From Rhodamnia argentea (lineage: Eukaryota; Streptophyta; Magnoliopsida; Myrtales; Myrtaceae): a DNA stretch of 64,000 bases. Positions within the stretch are counted from its first letter, which is position 1; each line of letters starts with the position of its first letter. The notes beneath the pieces were generated by a model, which was not told where the DNA came from, did no database searches, and worked only from the letters and a program-made list of their open reading frames with translations. The stretch is from NCBI RefSeq assembly GCF_020921035.1, contig NC_063158.1:23670178-23734177 (forward strand), given 5' to 3'. Positions 36,271 to 46,669 of the stretch are shown here, piece after piece. Position numbers and translations under genes: made by a program.

Positions 36271-38733
36271 TTATGGTTTAGTGTTGGAAGAAGAAACAGG
36301 GGTAGGACAAATGGTATCCTTATGTTTAAGAAAAGACCAAGACAAACTCAATCCCGATTCTTCCATCCGTTTGGCTTCCATTTCCCCGTTCAACCAAACT
36401 CCACGCTCATCGCAGGGGAAGAAAGAGAGCTTGGGACATTTGACCTTCTCCAAGTAAATTAGATTCGGAAATGACTTCTGCAGATCTCCCCAATCCATCT
36501 TCAGTTCACTTAAGAACTTCAGACACAATATCCTAACTTCCCATGTTATCCTCTCTCTCTGAATAGTACCTAGTTCTTGGAGATTTCCTCCACTTATGTA
36601 AAGACACTTTACCGGCTTCAATTTGCCTTCTATCAACCAAGCAGGAGCGGCAGTCCCTGGGAAGCACTGGAGCTCCAATTTCTCCAAGCCGCTCATATCT
36701 CCTGCATTTGGAGAAGAGGTCTCAGTAGGAAGGCGTCCCTTGAAGGCAAGTGCCCTGCTCAGTTTTCTCCGTGCAGGAGCTGTCTGTGCTGGTTGAGGAG
36801 GTCCTGAAATGTTGTCTTGCTGAGTTTTTGTGCTGTTTGTTTTATCACCCATCTTGACACTGTCTGCAGTGCTTGACTTTGCTGAATAGTTCGGTTGTGT
36901 AGAATTCTCATTTTGTTCATCCTTGGACGGTTTCCCTCCCCAAGCTATTGTTAACTTCTGAAGATACTGAAAACCTTCTAGTACTTTTAGCTCATCGTTT
37001 GTTGGAAAATTTTCCCTCCCTGTATAGATGCTCAATTTTCTTAACTTCATCAATCCTTTCAATTCTTCAAGAGTACATGAGTCGGTGCTGATCGAGTCAC
37101 CAATGACAAACCCCTTGAGAACCTGGAGCTGCGTGAGGGAAGAAAGCTCTTTCGGAATGTGATCCAGCAAGTAGCACTGTGATATATCCAAATGCGTCAG
37201 CTTCTTCAGTGCACCTATGTTCTTAGGAAGCAACTCTAAATTGTGGCATGCATTAAGATCCAGGATTTTCAAGCTGGTGAGCTTGCAAATGGAATCTGGG
37301 AGGTCCGTAATTCTAGAAATGCCTTGAAGACTCAAGAATTGAAGATGCTTCATAAGCTTTAGCCCTTTCAAGAACTCTGTGCCCTCAACTTCTATATGAT
37401 GCTTGGCAAAATCTTGCCAACTACCAAGGTATAGTACATTGAGATTTTTCAGCTTCGAGAACCAATCTAGCTTAAAATCAGGATAAGGATCATTGACGTT
37501 AAATATGGTTCGCAGTTTTTCCAGATCATTCTCCTTTTTTGTCAACCTCTCCCTAGAAGATTCTCCTTCAGTTCTTACCAAGCATGCTCTGTAAGACCAC
37601 GAGAAGTCTTCAGTAGGAACTCCCATCGCATTGAAACCGAAGAACCCAACTTTCTCCGCAATGGCAATTACCGCAAAGCGGACCAAAGGATCCATCTTGA
37701 ATCCGGTGACTTTGCGTTTCTTGAGCACAGGTTCAACAAAGCCTTTCGCGATGAGCTCCTTGAAGATACCATCAACACTTGCACCGTCGGAATCCGCCAA
37801 ACCCTCTCCAATCCACCAGTTCACTAGAAGCCTCTTCCTCAAAACAGCATTCTCAGGGAACACAGAGAAACAAAGCAAGCATAGCTTTGACCTCCGATCG
37901 AGATCCTCAAAAACACACAAGAGATCATTGAAAAACTCATCGAAAGCAGGGGCACCCATGACTTTTTCCTTCATGTCTTGTTTCAGCATTTCGTCGACCA
38001 GGTAGTAGGCGTTGAACACGAACCCCGTGTCCAATTGATGAGCATTAGTATTAGAGGTAGACAGTTTGTGAAGAGAAGGAATCTGGAGTTTCAGATTCGT
38101 CACCATAGCGCTGATAGAGCGAAACTTGTTGTGGACCTGCTGACTGCTGGTCGCGCTGGTGCTTTTCTGAACCTGAGCCATACTACTCAGGATCTGATCC
38201 AGCGCACGGCGTTGCTCCTCAATGTTCTTAAACTGCAAGCCGAAGTCCACCTCCAACTTCCTGAACTTGGACAGCGCGCGCTCGATATAATTGAGGTCTC
38301 TGCGCAACTTCTCCGCCTCATTCCGAAGCGTGCCATTGCTCCCACGAGAGCTCGCGCTCCCGCTCCCGCCTCCGCCTCCCTTGCTGTCGCCGCCGCCTCC
38401 TTTGGCGCCGCTGGTGTTTCTACGGCCGCCATTGGGAACCGCGTCAGCCTTCTTGCTGCCGACGCCCTTCTTGCCGCCGGCGAATCCGCCGCTCCAGCAG
38501 CGGACGGTTTCACCGCCGTCGTCCTCGGCCTCGATCTGCTTCTCCTCGGCGGCGACAGCGCCGCCTGCGCTCTGGATCTCAGGCTCGGGAAGAGAGCCCT
38601 TCACTTTGTTTACGAAATCTAGCAGCGCGGGGATTGTCTTGATGATGGTTTCGACGTTTTGGACATCTCCGTGACTCGGCAGGGGAGGTGGGCCGTCCGG
38701 CGGCAGCGGAGGCATGGTCGATGCGATGGACAT
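36271..38733 (-). CDS. Coiled-coil/winged-helix/LRR protein lacking an NBS (NLR tail)
   Basis: A single exon of 820 residues from the first ATG (MSIASTMPPLPPDG; MPPLPPDG six residues later is an alternative start). Pro- and Gly/Ser-rich low-complexity sequence (to about 135) leads into a predicted coiled coil (about 136-200). A winged-helix domain typical of NLR ARC2/WHD follows (RSKLCLLCFSVFPENAVLRK then RLLVNWWIGEG, about 281-312). The MHD position reads FKMDPLVRFAVIAIA (about 345-359). LRRs run from about 420 to 600 (LKNLNVLYL, LQFLSLQG, LPDSICKLTSLKILDL, LTHLDISQC), then a polar linker and a further LRR-like end. There is no P-loop, kinase-2 or GLPL. It resembles Arabidopsis At5g45510-type LRR proteins, which from memory lie beside NBS-only genes. 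By homology to NLR receptors a role in immunity is likely but unproven. Confidence 0.88.
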   Translation of the reverse strand: MSIASTMPPLPPDGPPPLPSHGDVQNVETIIKTIPALLDFVNKVKGSLPEPEIQSAGGAVAAEEKQIEAEDDGGETVRCWSGGFAGGKKGVGSKKADAVPNGGRRNTSGAKGGGGDSKGGGGGSGSASSRGSNGTLRNEAEKLRRDLNYIERALSKFRKLEVDFGLQFKNIEEQRRALDQILSSMAQVQKSTSATSSQQVHNKFRSISAMVTNLKLQIPSLHKLSTSNTNAHQLDTGFVFNAYYLVDEMLKQDMKEKVMGAPAFDEFFNDLLCVFEDLDRRSKLCLLCFSVFPENAVLRKRLLVNWWIGEGLADSDGASVDGIFKELIAKGFVEPVLKKRKVTGFKMDPLVRFAVIAIAEKVGFFGFNAMGVPTEDFSWSYRACLVRTEGESSRERLTKKENDLEKLRTIFNVNDPYPDFKLDWFSKLKNLNVLYLGSWQDFAKHHIEVEGTEFLKGLKLMKHLQFLSLQGISRITDLPDSICKLTSLKILDLNACHNLELLPKNIGALKKLTHLDISQCYLLDHIPKELSSLTQLQVLKGFVIGDSISTDSCTLEELKGLMKLRKLSIYTGRENFPTNDELKVLEGFQYLQKLTIAWGGKPSKDEQNENSTQPNYSAKSSTADSVKMGDKTNSTKTQQDNISGPPQPAQTAPARRKLSRALAFKGRLPTETSSPNAGDMSGLEKLELQCFPGTAAPAWLIEGKLKPVKCLYISGGNLQELGTIQRERITWEVRILCLKFLSELKMDWGDLQKSFPNLIYLEKVKCPKLSFFPCDERGVWLNGEMEAKRMEESGLSLSWSFLKHKDTICPTPVSSSNTKP

Positions 38734-39085
38734 GAGAGAGGTGAAGAGGTTGGAGCTCTGAGCTGAATCTTTCAAGCATCAACGCAGAAGGAGATGAAGA
38801 TGAAGATGAAGATGAAGAAGAGGAAGGAGTGCCATGCTGCTGGTCTGAAACGAAACGAAGTAAATGCGAAGTCAACGGGCTTCCCCCTCCTCCTTTTGCT
38901 GAGCTGGAAAAGGAGCAGCCCAAGCTGACGTGGCCGAGGAAATTCATGCACGCGCGGATTTAACGTCACGTGCGTTGCACGTCGCTGTGTCCATCCGTAT
39001 TAAAATATGTTTCAGTATAGATCTATATATAGCAGAACTAGAAGTGTTCATCTCATCTTTTTATTTTCCCATTTAGCCCTCATGT
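38734..39085. promoter_or_regulatory. Upstream region of the winged-helix/LRR gene
   Basis: This segment precedes the minus-strand start and should hold its promoter and leader. A GATGAA hexamer repeat lies at about 38791-38818, within the probable 5' UTR. An ATG in another frame opens at about 38784 on the minus strand and could act as an upstream ORF. No clear TATA box was assigned. Confidence 0.4.
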
Positions 39086-39585
39086 AGGATTAATATCACG
39101 AAAAACCTCAAATTAATACACTTATAACAAATCTACTCTAAATTATTTTTTTTATTACGAAAAATTCTAAACTGGTACATTTGCGACAAATTTACCTCAA
39201 ACTATTTTTTTACCACCAAAAACTTAAATTGATACATCTGTGACAAATTCTCCCTAAAATAATTTTTATACCACAAAAAACTCCAATTGATACACTTATG
39301 ACAAATATACCCTTCGTTAAATTGGTTTGATATTTTTCAAAATTGATACATCTATGATAAATAGAGGGTAAAAACTTCAAACTGTCATATGCTATCCAAC
39401 TTAGCAATTCGATGGTTAGATTTAATGAAAATTAACGAAAGGTAAATTTATCGTAAGTGTACCGATTTGGTGTAAATCTGTCACAAGTGTACCGGTTTGA
39501 GATTTTTTGTGGTAAAAAAAAAATAGTTTAGGATAAAAATTTTACAGGTGTACTAGTTCATGGTTTTCTATGACATTAACCCTTA
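39086..39585. mobile_element. Foldback element of about 40-bp repeats, copy 1
   Basis: The left half repeats units of the type ACCTCAAATTAATACACTTA then TAACAAATCTACTCTAAATTA. The right half repeats the complement (AGGTAAATTTATCG, AAGTGTACCGGTTTGAGATT). The ends read GGATTAATATCACGAAAAA and TATGACATTAACCC, which are inverted. About 500 bp and non-coding. A second copy with the same design is at 47881-48333. Confidence 0.7.
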
Positions 39586-42510
39586 TTGTAATGTGTTTTG
39601 ATTTGGAATAGGAAAAAAGGTAAAAATCGACCAAAAAAGAGGATGAAAAGGTGAAAGGAAAAAGTTAACCACTCCCTCTTCCCAATTAAAACTATAATCG
39701 GAGGAAATTCTTATTGTCCTTACAGTTTAGGAAGCACGCACATTCTTTGGGGACTTTCGAGTCGTGTCGAACATGTGTCGGCACTTCAACGACATATGGT
39801 TAGCGCGATTAACATGCAAGCGACACACGAGTCTTGCATCCCGACACGCCTTTTCGACACACACGAGGTCAATTTTAAATATTTTCAACAAATTAGAAGT
39901 CAAAATGTACCTAGCTAATCCCAAAAAAAACCTAATCATGAATTATTAACAGAAAAAGAAAAAAAAACTCAATGCTGATATTTTTTTTTTTTAGTAAGGG
40001 TCAATGCTGATATTTTTATATATACATAATGAATTTATCATGTATATATAAAAATATACATTTAATATACAATATATCCTAACGTGTCGAAATTCTCTAA
40101 TATGCCGGAGTGTCGTGTTGTCGCCTGTCGGTGTCGATGCAACTTAACTTACAGTGCAGCAACCAACTTTATGTCGCTTATTTTCTTTTCCTCAATCTAG
40201 AATGTTTATTCAATATTTTCTCTGAAAGTGGTAAACAAAGGAAATGGTCCTTAGATATTCAACTTCTCCATCTAATTGGAGTTAGCAATCATTTTAATTC
40301 ATCATGATGTTGCATAAGGAATGAAAAACAATGGAGCACGGGCATGAAATCTAGCAGTAAACTAAGCTAAAAGAAACTAATATCTCTATTTTTTCCGAAG
40401 ATTTCGAATGAATTTTTACATAGAAAAGACGTAATCAAAGTTAAGAAGAAAAGCGAAAGCTCCAAAGCAGATCATAATATTTATCAAGCTAATGGAGGGA
40501 TCCAATTTAAAAGAGTTAGATGGCCAAACTACGTGTTAAATTAATGTCTCCAGTTTGAGCCCACGAATAAATGGCTTTCTGCTAACAAAAAAATGAAAGA
40601 AAGAAAAGGTATATTGCTAAAAAGGATTGGAATATTGATTGACATGTGTTCCATTCATGAGAAACTCTAATTTGGCTTTCCTACAGCTGCTTTAGTATTC
40701 TACTTCATGTTTGTTGTACTGTGGACTTCACTTTAGTTTCAAAGTTAAGAATTTGAGCGTCTGCGAGCACATGTTTCTTCAATTCTAGTTCCTAGTTTGT
40801 CTTAATTCCCGTTTCAGAATGTTCGATTCCCCGTGCTTTAATCTCGCAGGTGTTTTCAATTCCTCAACGTTATAAGTTTCCTCTTTCTCAATCACTTTTG
40901 CAATCGCAAAACCTGCTTTTCTCACGAAAAATCCGTGAACTAGATTATGTTTTGGTAAGTTCCAATCAACGAGTGAAAATCAGGATTTCATTAGTTTGCC
41001 TTTCAATGGCGGTATTACCACCCTGCCTCAGTCCGACTTCTTCCCACATTTGAATTTTCATAAGCCAAAATGACTTGAATCTGAATATGATTCGCAATCG
41101 AAAAGATGTGATCAAATCCGACCCGACCCATCATTTGTCGCCTCAACGAGTCATGTTTGGCTTCCTTATGTAAGTCAAGCTGTCTGTTTACCGGCATCAA
41201 TTAGGTGGTGGCTTTTGCTTTCGTATAATCTCAACTAGAACTTAAAATTAAAACAGGAGTATGGAAACAAAAGAAAAAATTTATGGATTCTAATATGAAC
41301 ATGACAAAACCATGCAATAAAATAAAATAAAATAATTCTTCGTCCAGAATAAGATCATGGCAACTTGTGCTCATGAAAAAAGTCGGTCAGATTTAATGTT
41401 GTGTAGTATAATGACAACTTGAACAACCGACACATGCAAGCATCAATCGGGCACAAGAAACTAGGTGCATCTTGCTTCAATATAATCACCACTTGGAACT
41501 TATAAAACACAAACGTGAGTGTCAGATACAGACATAAAAAAAATTGTTGCTGACATACGTTTATTTCTATGTATTTGCTCTTTTCGTTTGGTGGGTACCG
41601 TATGAATTAATATTTTCCTAATGTCGGTGGCCCATGCGGGGCGGACCACCTTCAAGATCGCCGAATGTTCAGTCAATTTCGAAGAACGTGACCGGCTGCA
41701 AAGAAAAAGAAAATATCACGATGTGGGCAACACCTCTCGAATAAATAAATCAAAAAATAATTGATCTAAGTATTATTTAAATGGAATAGCGACAATAACA
41801 GCTTGAACACTAACACAAACACAAACATCAGTTCATTTCAAAGAACGTGAGCTGGCTTAGCTTAGAGAATTAATTTCCTGTTCGTCCGCCGAACCCACCA
41901 ACTGAGCGAGGTATCCACTTGCAAAGCGACGTCGTACAAAACTAGTAAGAGCTTTATGCAAATAAAAAAAAATGGCTATCACATTTGAAATTATGAATCG
42001 GATTAGGTAAAGAGATTAAGCGACATCATTTGAGCGGTTGGTTCTGATAATTAGGCATTTGGGATCTAACATTTCTTTCTAGTTTACCATGTCCTTGACC
42101 TCGTTTACTTCTGCCAATATTAGCTATATTGATTGTTCAACTAAAAGTCGATATTTAGGCTCCATTTGTTTAGCGAAAAAAAAAAAAAGAGTGATTTGAA
42201 AAATATTTTCTCAAAAAATGATGAGTCATTTACAATAATTAGCCAATGCATAATATTTTCATTATTGATAATAATTTTCTGTTTCAGCAATTTTGTGGAC
42301 CACAAAAGTGTTTTTCATTTATTCAATTTTATAAAGTGATTCAAGTGATCATTTAGGGTGCGTATGTCACGCGAGAAACGAGTGATTTGAAAGATATTTT
42401 TCTAAAAATGATCACTTGAGTTGTTTATAAAAAATGAAGCAACGGAAAATGTTTAGACATAAGTTGTTGTTGATAATGAAAACATTATCAAAAACTAATT
42501 ATTTGAAGTG
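39586..42510. other. Intergenic DNA
   Basis: No gene is recognised. A GTGTCG-rich segment at 39755-39865 (GTCGTGTCGAACATGTGTCGG) is partly mirrored at 40080-40140 (AACGTGTCGAAATTC...GTCGTGTTGTCGCC) and may be a decayed MITE. From about 42150 the sequence (GGCTCCATTTGTTTAGCGAA) looks like the edge of another foldback family carrying GAAAAATATTTTCT motifs. Confidence 0.4.
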
Positions 42511-42868
42511 ATATAAACAATCATTTTTTTAGAAAAATGCTTACTTAATCATTCATTTTCGACGAAAGAAACGGAGCGTTATTGGAAAATATTTTTCAAA
42601 ACATTAGTTTTGGTCGGAGCAAACATAATCTTATAAACAATCATTTTTTAGGAAAATGCTTACTTAATCATTCATTTTCGACAAAAGAAACGGAGCGTTA
42701 TTGGACAATGTTTTTCAAAACATTAGTTTTGCTCGGAGCAAACATAATCTTATAAACAATCATTTCTTAGGAAAATGTTTACTTAATTATTCATTTTCGA
42801 CGAAAGAAACGGATCGTTATTGGAAAATATTTTTCAAAACATTAGTTTTGCTCGGAGCAAACATAATC
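42511..42868. repeat. Tandem repeat, three units of about 119 bp
   Basis: Units are at 42511-42630, 42631-42749 and 42750-42868. Each runs ATAAACAATCATTT ... TTCATTTTCGAC(G/A)AAAGAAACGGA ... TCAAAACATTAGTTTTG(G/C)TCGG and AGCAAACATAATC, with few substitutions between units. The unit comes from a MITE-like GAAAATATTTTTC sequence also seen nearby, so the array looks like recent local amplification of a transposon fragment. Confidence 0.85.
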
Positions 42869-43840
42869 TTATACATTCAGTTATATCCAGATTTGTATGA
42901 ATTCTGTGTTGAAAGTAACTTGAGGGCATACAGCCGGGGCGGACGAGAAGACGGGAACAAATTCTATTACTTATGAGTGAAGAATAAGGAAAGTCCACCA
43001 AGCTCGTGACCCATAAAAGAAGACATGGAGAAAGTTTAGGTGAAGCCCAACACTAGTTGTGTTCTCGAATCATGACAAGAAATACGACCAAAGAAAATGA
43101 CCATGTTTTTCGGCGTTTTGCTAAAATGTGAAAGAGACCCGGAAGATATTTTCCGTCGTTTGGTATGGAAAATCATTTGATTTTCCTCCATAGACACCTT
43201 TTTAATAAAATTTTTTATCTTTTCAAGTCAGGTTATCGATTGCCAGAAAGCAGGCCCGTTTAGAATGAAGCAGGCCCAATGCAAATTCCAAGACCACGAA
43301 GAGGACGCTCGTGACCGATAACTTTTCCTACTGAACTTTTCGGGAATGTTTGAATAAGTTGCTTTACTTTACCTAATTAAAAGATTAGTCATGTTGGGCG
43401 CGTGTGTAAAGATTTTCCGAGAAGAACGGAATTAAGCTATCGACCTTTCGAGAGTAATGTCTCGTGATTTTCGGAACCGAAAGGGATGTTTCCTTGTTAA
43501 TCTTAACATCGATAGAGGTACCACAGTTCTTCATCCTTTCTTGAAATTTCAAAGGAAGTAACAAAGATAGGCTTGCTTATATCTTTTTTTTTTTTTTCTA
43601 TGGGCTTGGTAGGATTACGTGTGTGGACAAAATTTTCTTTAGGAAGATAGGAGGGCAAAAAAAAAAAGAAAAAGAAAAAAAAAGACCTACTTGACTTCAT
43701 GAGATGTTATTTATCCTTTTATTTTCCATGAAACAAACAGAACATTAGCGACGGCTCTTTTGCTTGTAATTAACTACCAAGAAGAGATCACCGATCCAAA
43801 CAATCATTATGTTTGCAACTGTTTGGTTGTCCAATCCCTT
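42869..43840. other. Intergenic DNA
   Basis: No gene is recognised. Short foldback-like pieces occur at 43090-43190; poly(T) and poly(A) tracts lie near 43585 and 43656. Confidence 0.45.
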
Positions 43841-44386
43841 TATGCTGCATTTGGTCGTCGGGATTTCTAGTCGGATATGATTGGATAGGATAGGATAAGA
43901 AATCCAAGGATTTGGCCATATCATATCAACTGTTTGGTGAATCATGGATTTAAAGTCGGATATTTTCATATCCTATCATATCTTGCATTTGATAGAAAGC
44001 GTATATCAATATAAATGACATATATGCCCCTACGTGATGCTCATGAAATATTCCAATCTTTTTACTATTAAAATAACGTTCTCATACACAAAAAAAACTT
44101 GCAAATATACATATTTTATTAGATTTTCAAACCTCTTTGCAAAAAAAAAAAAAAAAAATAGAAACAAATGAGACAAAAAAGTTGTCGTTATTCTAAAAGT
44201 TAGCTTTTAGATGACGGATAAGAGAAATCCTATCCGACCTTATCCTACCCCCTCCCCTCGGATGTTTTTATCCGGGTTATATCCCTTCTATATCCGACAT
44301 TATACTATCCGGGACACCTACCAAACACGGGATATGATAAAATATATCATATCCTGAATTTTATACGGACGACCAAACGCAGCCTT
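43841..44386. mobile_element. MITE with GCTGCxTTTGGTCGTC ends
   Basis: The left end GCTGCATTTGGTCGTC and the right end GACGACCAAACGCAGC are inverted with one mismatch. Next to them, TCGGATATGATTGGATAGG-type blocks on the left match complementary blocks on the right (CCTATCC, ATATCATATCC). About 545 bp and non-coding. Flanking CTTTATG and CTTATG could be a decayed target duplication. Confidence 0.75.
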
Positions 44387-44716
44387 ATGGTCTAAATGGT
44401 AACGGGGGAAGCATGCATGGAAGAAAAGCTGAAGGCGAGCACTCGCATATTAAGTAGAGATACACTACAGGGTGAAAGGAACATAAGTTGATGTAAGCTA
44501 TCAAGCGACAAAGGAAAGAAAGACAAAATATGAAACCATCAGAAGCCCATTGATTTACTTCTACCCAAGCCGAAAGGAAACTTGACAGACCCCAGACTTT
44601 TGGTTCAATATGAAACCATCAACCAACCGCGGTGCGATAAATTCGGCCCTGTCTGGCCCAATAAGTTCTTTAGTCGCAGAACCATTGCTGCTACTCACCG
44701 ATTGTGAAGCAGTAAC

Positions 44717-45590
44717 CTAGGCCGATTCTGGCCCAGTTACTTGGGCTGTGGAAGAACTATTGCTACTATCGGTCGGTTGCGGTGCGGTAACCTGGGCAGA
44801 TTCTGGCCCAGTTACTTTGGCTATGGAAGAAGAACCACTGCTACTGTTGACCAGTTGCAGTGTTGTAACTTGGGCCGATTCTGGTCCAATCGGCTGTGGT
44901 TCGGTTATTTGGGTCAATTCTGGCCCAATTACTTGGGCTGTGGAGGAAGAGCCACTGATATTGTTGACCAGCTGCGGTGCTGTAACCTGGGCCGCTTCTG
45001 GCCCAGTAACTTGGGCTGTGGAAGAACAGCTGATACTGTTGACCGGTTGCGGTGGAGTAACCTGGGCCACTGCTGGCCCAGTCACTTGTGCCATGGAAGA
45101 ACCCTGATACTGTTGATCGATTGCTGTGCCTGTTACTTGGGCTATGGGAGAACCAATTGTACTGTCGACCGGCTGCGGTGCTGTAACCTGGGCCAAATCT
45201 GGCTCAGTTACTTGGGCTTTGGAAGAACCAATTGTACTGTCGACCAGCTGCGGTGCTGTAACCTGAGCCGCTTCTTGCACGGTTACTTGGGCTATGGAAG
45301 AACCATTGTTAGTATTAGCCGGCGGGATCTCAGTACCTTGGGCGATGGGAGCTCTCCCTCTATCATCCGGCTGTGGTGCAGGACGACTACGTCCGTCCTG
45401 TCGTGGCTTGCCACCGTAAGACCGGCCCATCAGATCAGCCATAACTGGGTGCCCACCAGCTCCCCGCACCACCGATCTCCGAAGTTCTTCTTCTACCTGA
45501 AGAATCAGAAAGTATGCCATACCACAGATTAATATTGATCTGCTTGTTTATAAAACATGTCCACCGACTTTTACATAAAAGGGGAAATAC

Positions 45591-45631
<41 letters not shown>

Positions 45632-46669
45632 AATTTACATAATTCTCTCTAAATCACTTTGGCTCCTCCCGGTTTGGATGCTTTGAATCCTCGAGAACCA
45701 ATTCTCCATCGTCAATCAGACGAGAGGACCATACAAAGAAGATCTAATCCGTTCGTTTGCTATAAATTCTTTCGGCCAATCATTTGAACATAAAGCTACT
45801 CTATGAAAGCAAACAGGTTCTGCAAAAACATTTTGTGCTCGTCTTCCTACCTCAGGATTAATGTCAGCACCACCGGATGCTTTTTTGAATATGACCCAGC
45901 AATCTTCGTCCGTCAGAGGAAGAAGATGGTGCAGATTTTCCTTACCAACCATCCTCTCCACCACTTTATCGCTCCTCCCGTTGACGATCACAGCTCCTCC
46001 GTATCCTTTCGGCAGCCCCAAGCCCAGGCTTCGACTCCAGTCCATCGAGCCGACCCGGGAGAAACTCTTGCCTTTGTTTGACTTGTGCTGGATCGAGTAA
46101 TCTGAGATGGATCTGGCTGAGTCTGGGGAAGAAATTTCCTTGGCGCAGCCCAAATTATACCATTCATCCGCATCCCATGCGTCGTCTAGCACGATCAGGT
46201 ACCTCTTGCCCGCTAGTTGCCGGTGCAGAAGAGAGACCAACCCCGGAATTATATCCTCGGGCTTCTTCTTGATGATCTTCTCGATGATCTCCTCGTCTTC
46301 TCCGAGGCAAATCAGCATCCTCCGAGCCACGGCGACCTTCGGTTCTGGGTTGTCGCCGGGTTGCTTTGTCATGCAAACCCAGACACGAGGAAGGAAGTGC
46401 TTTTTCACTTGTTCGCTGTTGAACATCCTTTTACAGATGGTAGTCTTTCCACTACCTGCCGTTCCCACGATGCCAAGCGCCGTGAATTGATTGCAGTTAC
46501 TTTTGCTCTTATCAAGCAAGCCATGGAGGAGGAATGATTCTTCGCCTTCACGCCCAACAAACTCAGATTGATCGACCGGCCACCCGTTGGTCGGCTCGAC
46601 GTAGTCAACGTTGTTTTTGTCCGGCCTTCGGCCTCGCAGCCCAAAGGGTATTGTAAACACCATATCCAT
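44717..46669 (-). CDS. NBS-only NLR-like protein with AQVT-repeat tail, two exons
   Basis: Exon 1 (46669-45851) and exon 2 (45496-44717) give 532 residues. NB-ARC motifs: P-loop GIVGTAGSGKTTIC (66-79), FLPRVWVCMTKQP (92-104), kinase-2 RYLIVLDDAWDADEWY (156-171), and an RNBS-B-like GGAVIVNGRSDKV (224-236). The 354-bp GT-AG intron falls exactly where the paralogue at 32314 continues to GLPL. Splicing gives INPE-VEEELRRSVVRGAGGHPVMADLM, so the GLPL motif is degenerate (GAGGHPV for CAGLPVA). The rest of exon 2 is about eight copies of a 25-residue repeat built on AQVTGPE and AQVTAPQ with Ser-rich spacers, not a known NLR part. The stop at 44717 is TAG where repeats have CAG; the frame then stays open for about 52 more codons. 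The intron carries a GA microsatellite (45594-45629). Confidence 0.82.

Noticed and set aside
36184-36462. Extra short gene at the 3' end of the winged-helix/LRR gene
   Set aside because: It overlaps the LRR protein's C-terminus on the other strand and lacks features of its own.
37978-38674. Plus-strand open frames opposite the winged-helix/LRR gene
   Set aside because: They arise from GC-rich low-complexity coding sequence on the minus strand and show no family features.
44741-45532. Plus-strand open frame of 263 codons opposite the AQVT repeats
   Set aside because: It is the antisense shadow of a repeat lacking stops in several frames; the spliced minus-strand frame continues an NB-ARC domain and explains the sequence better.
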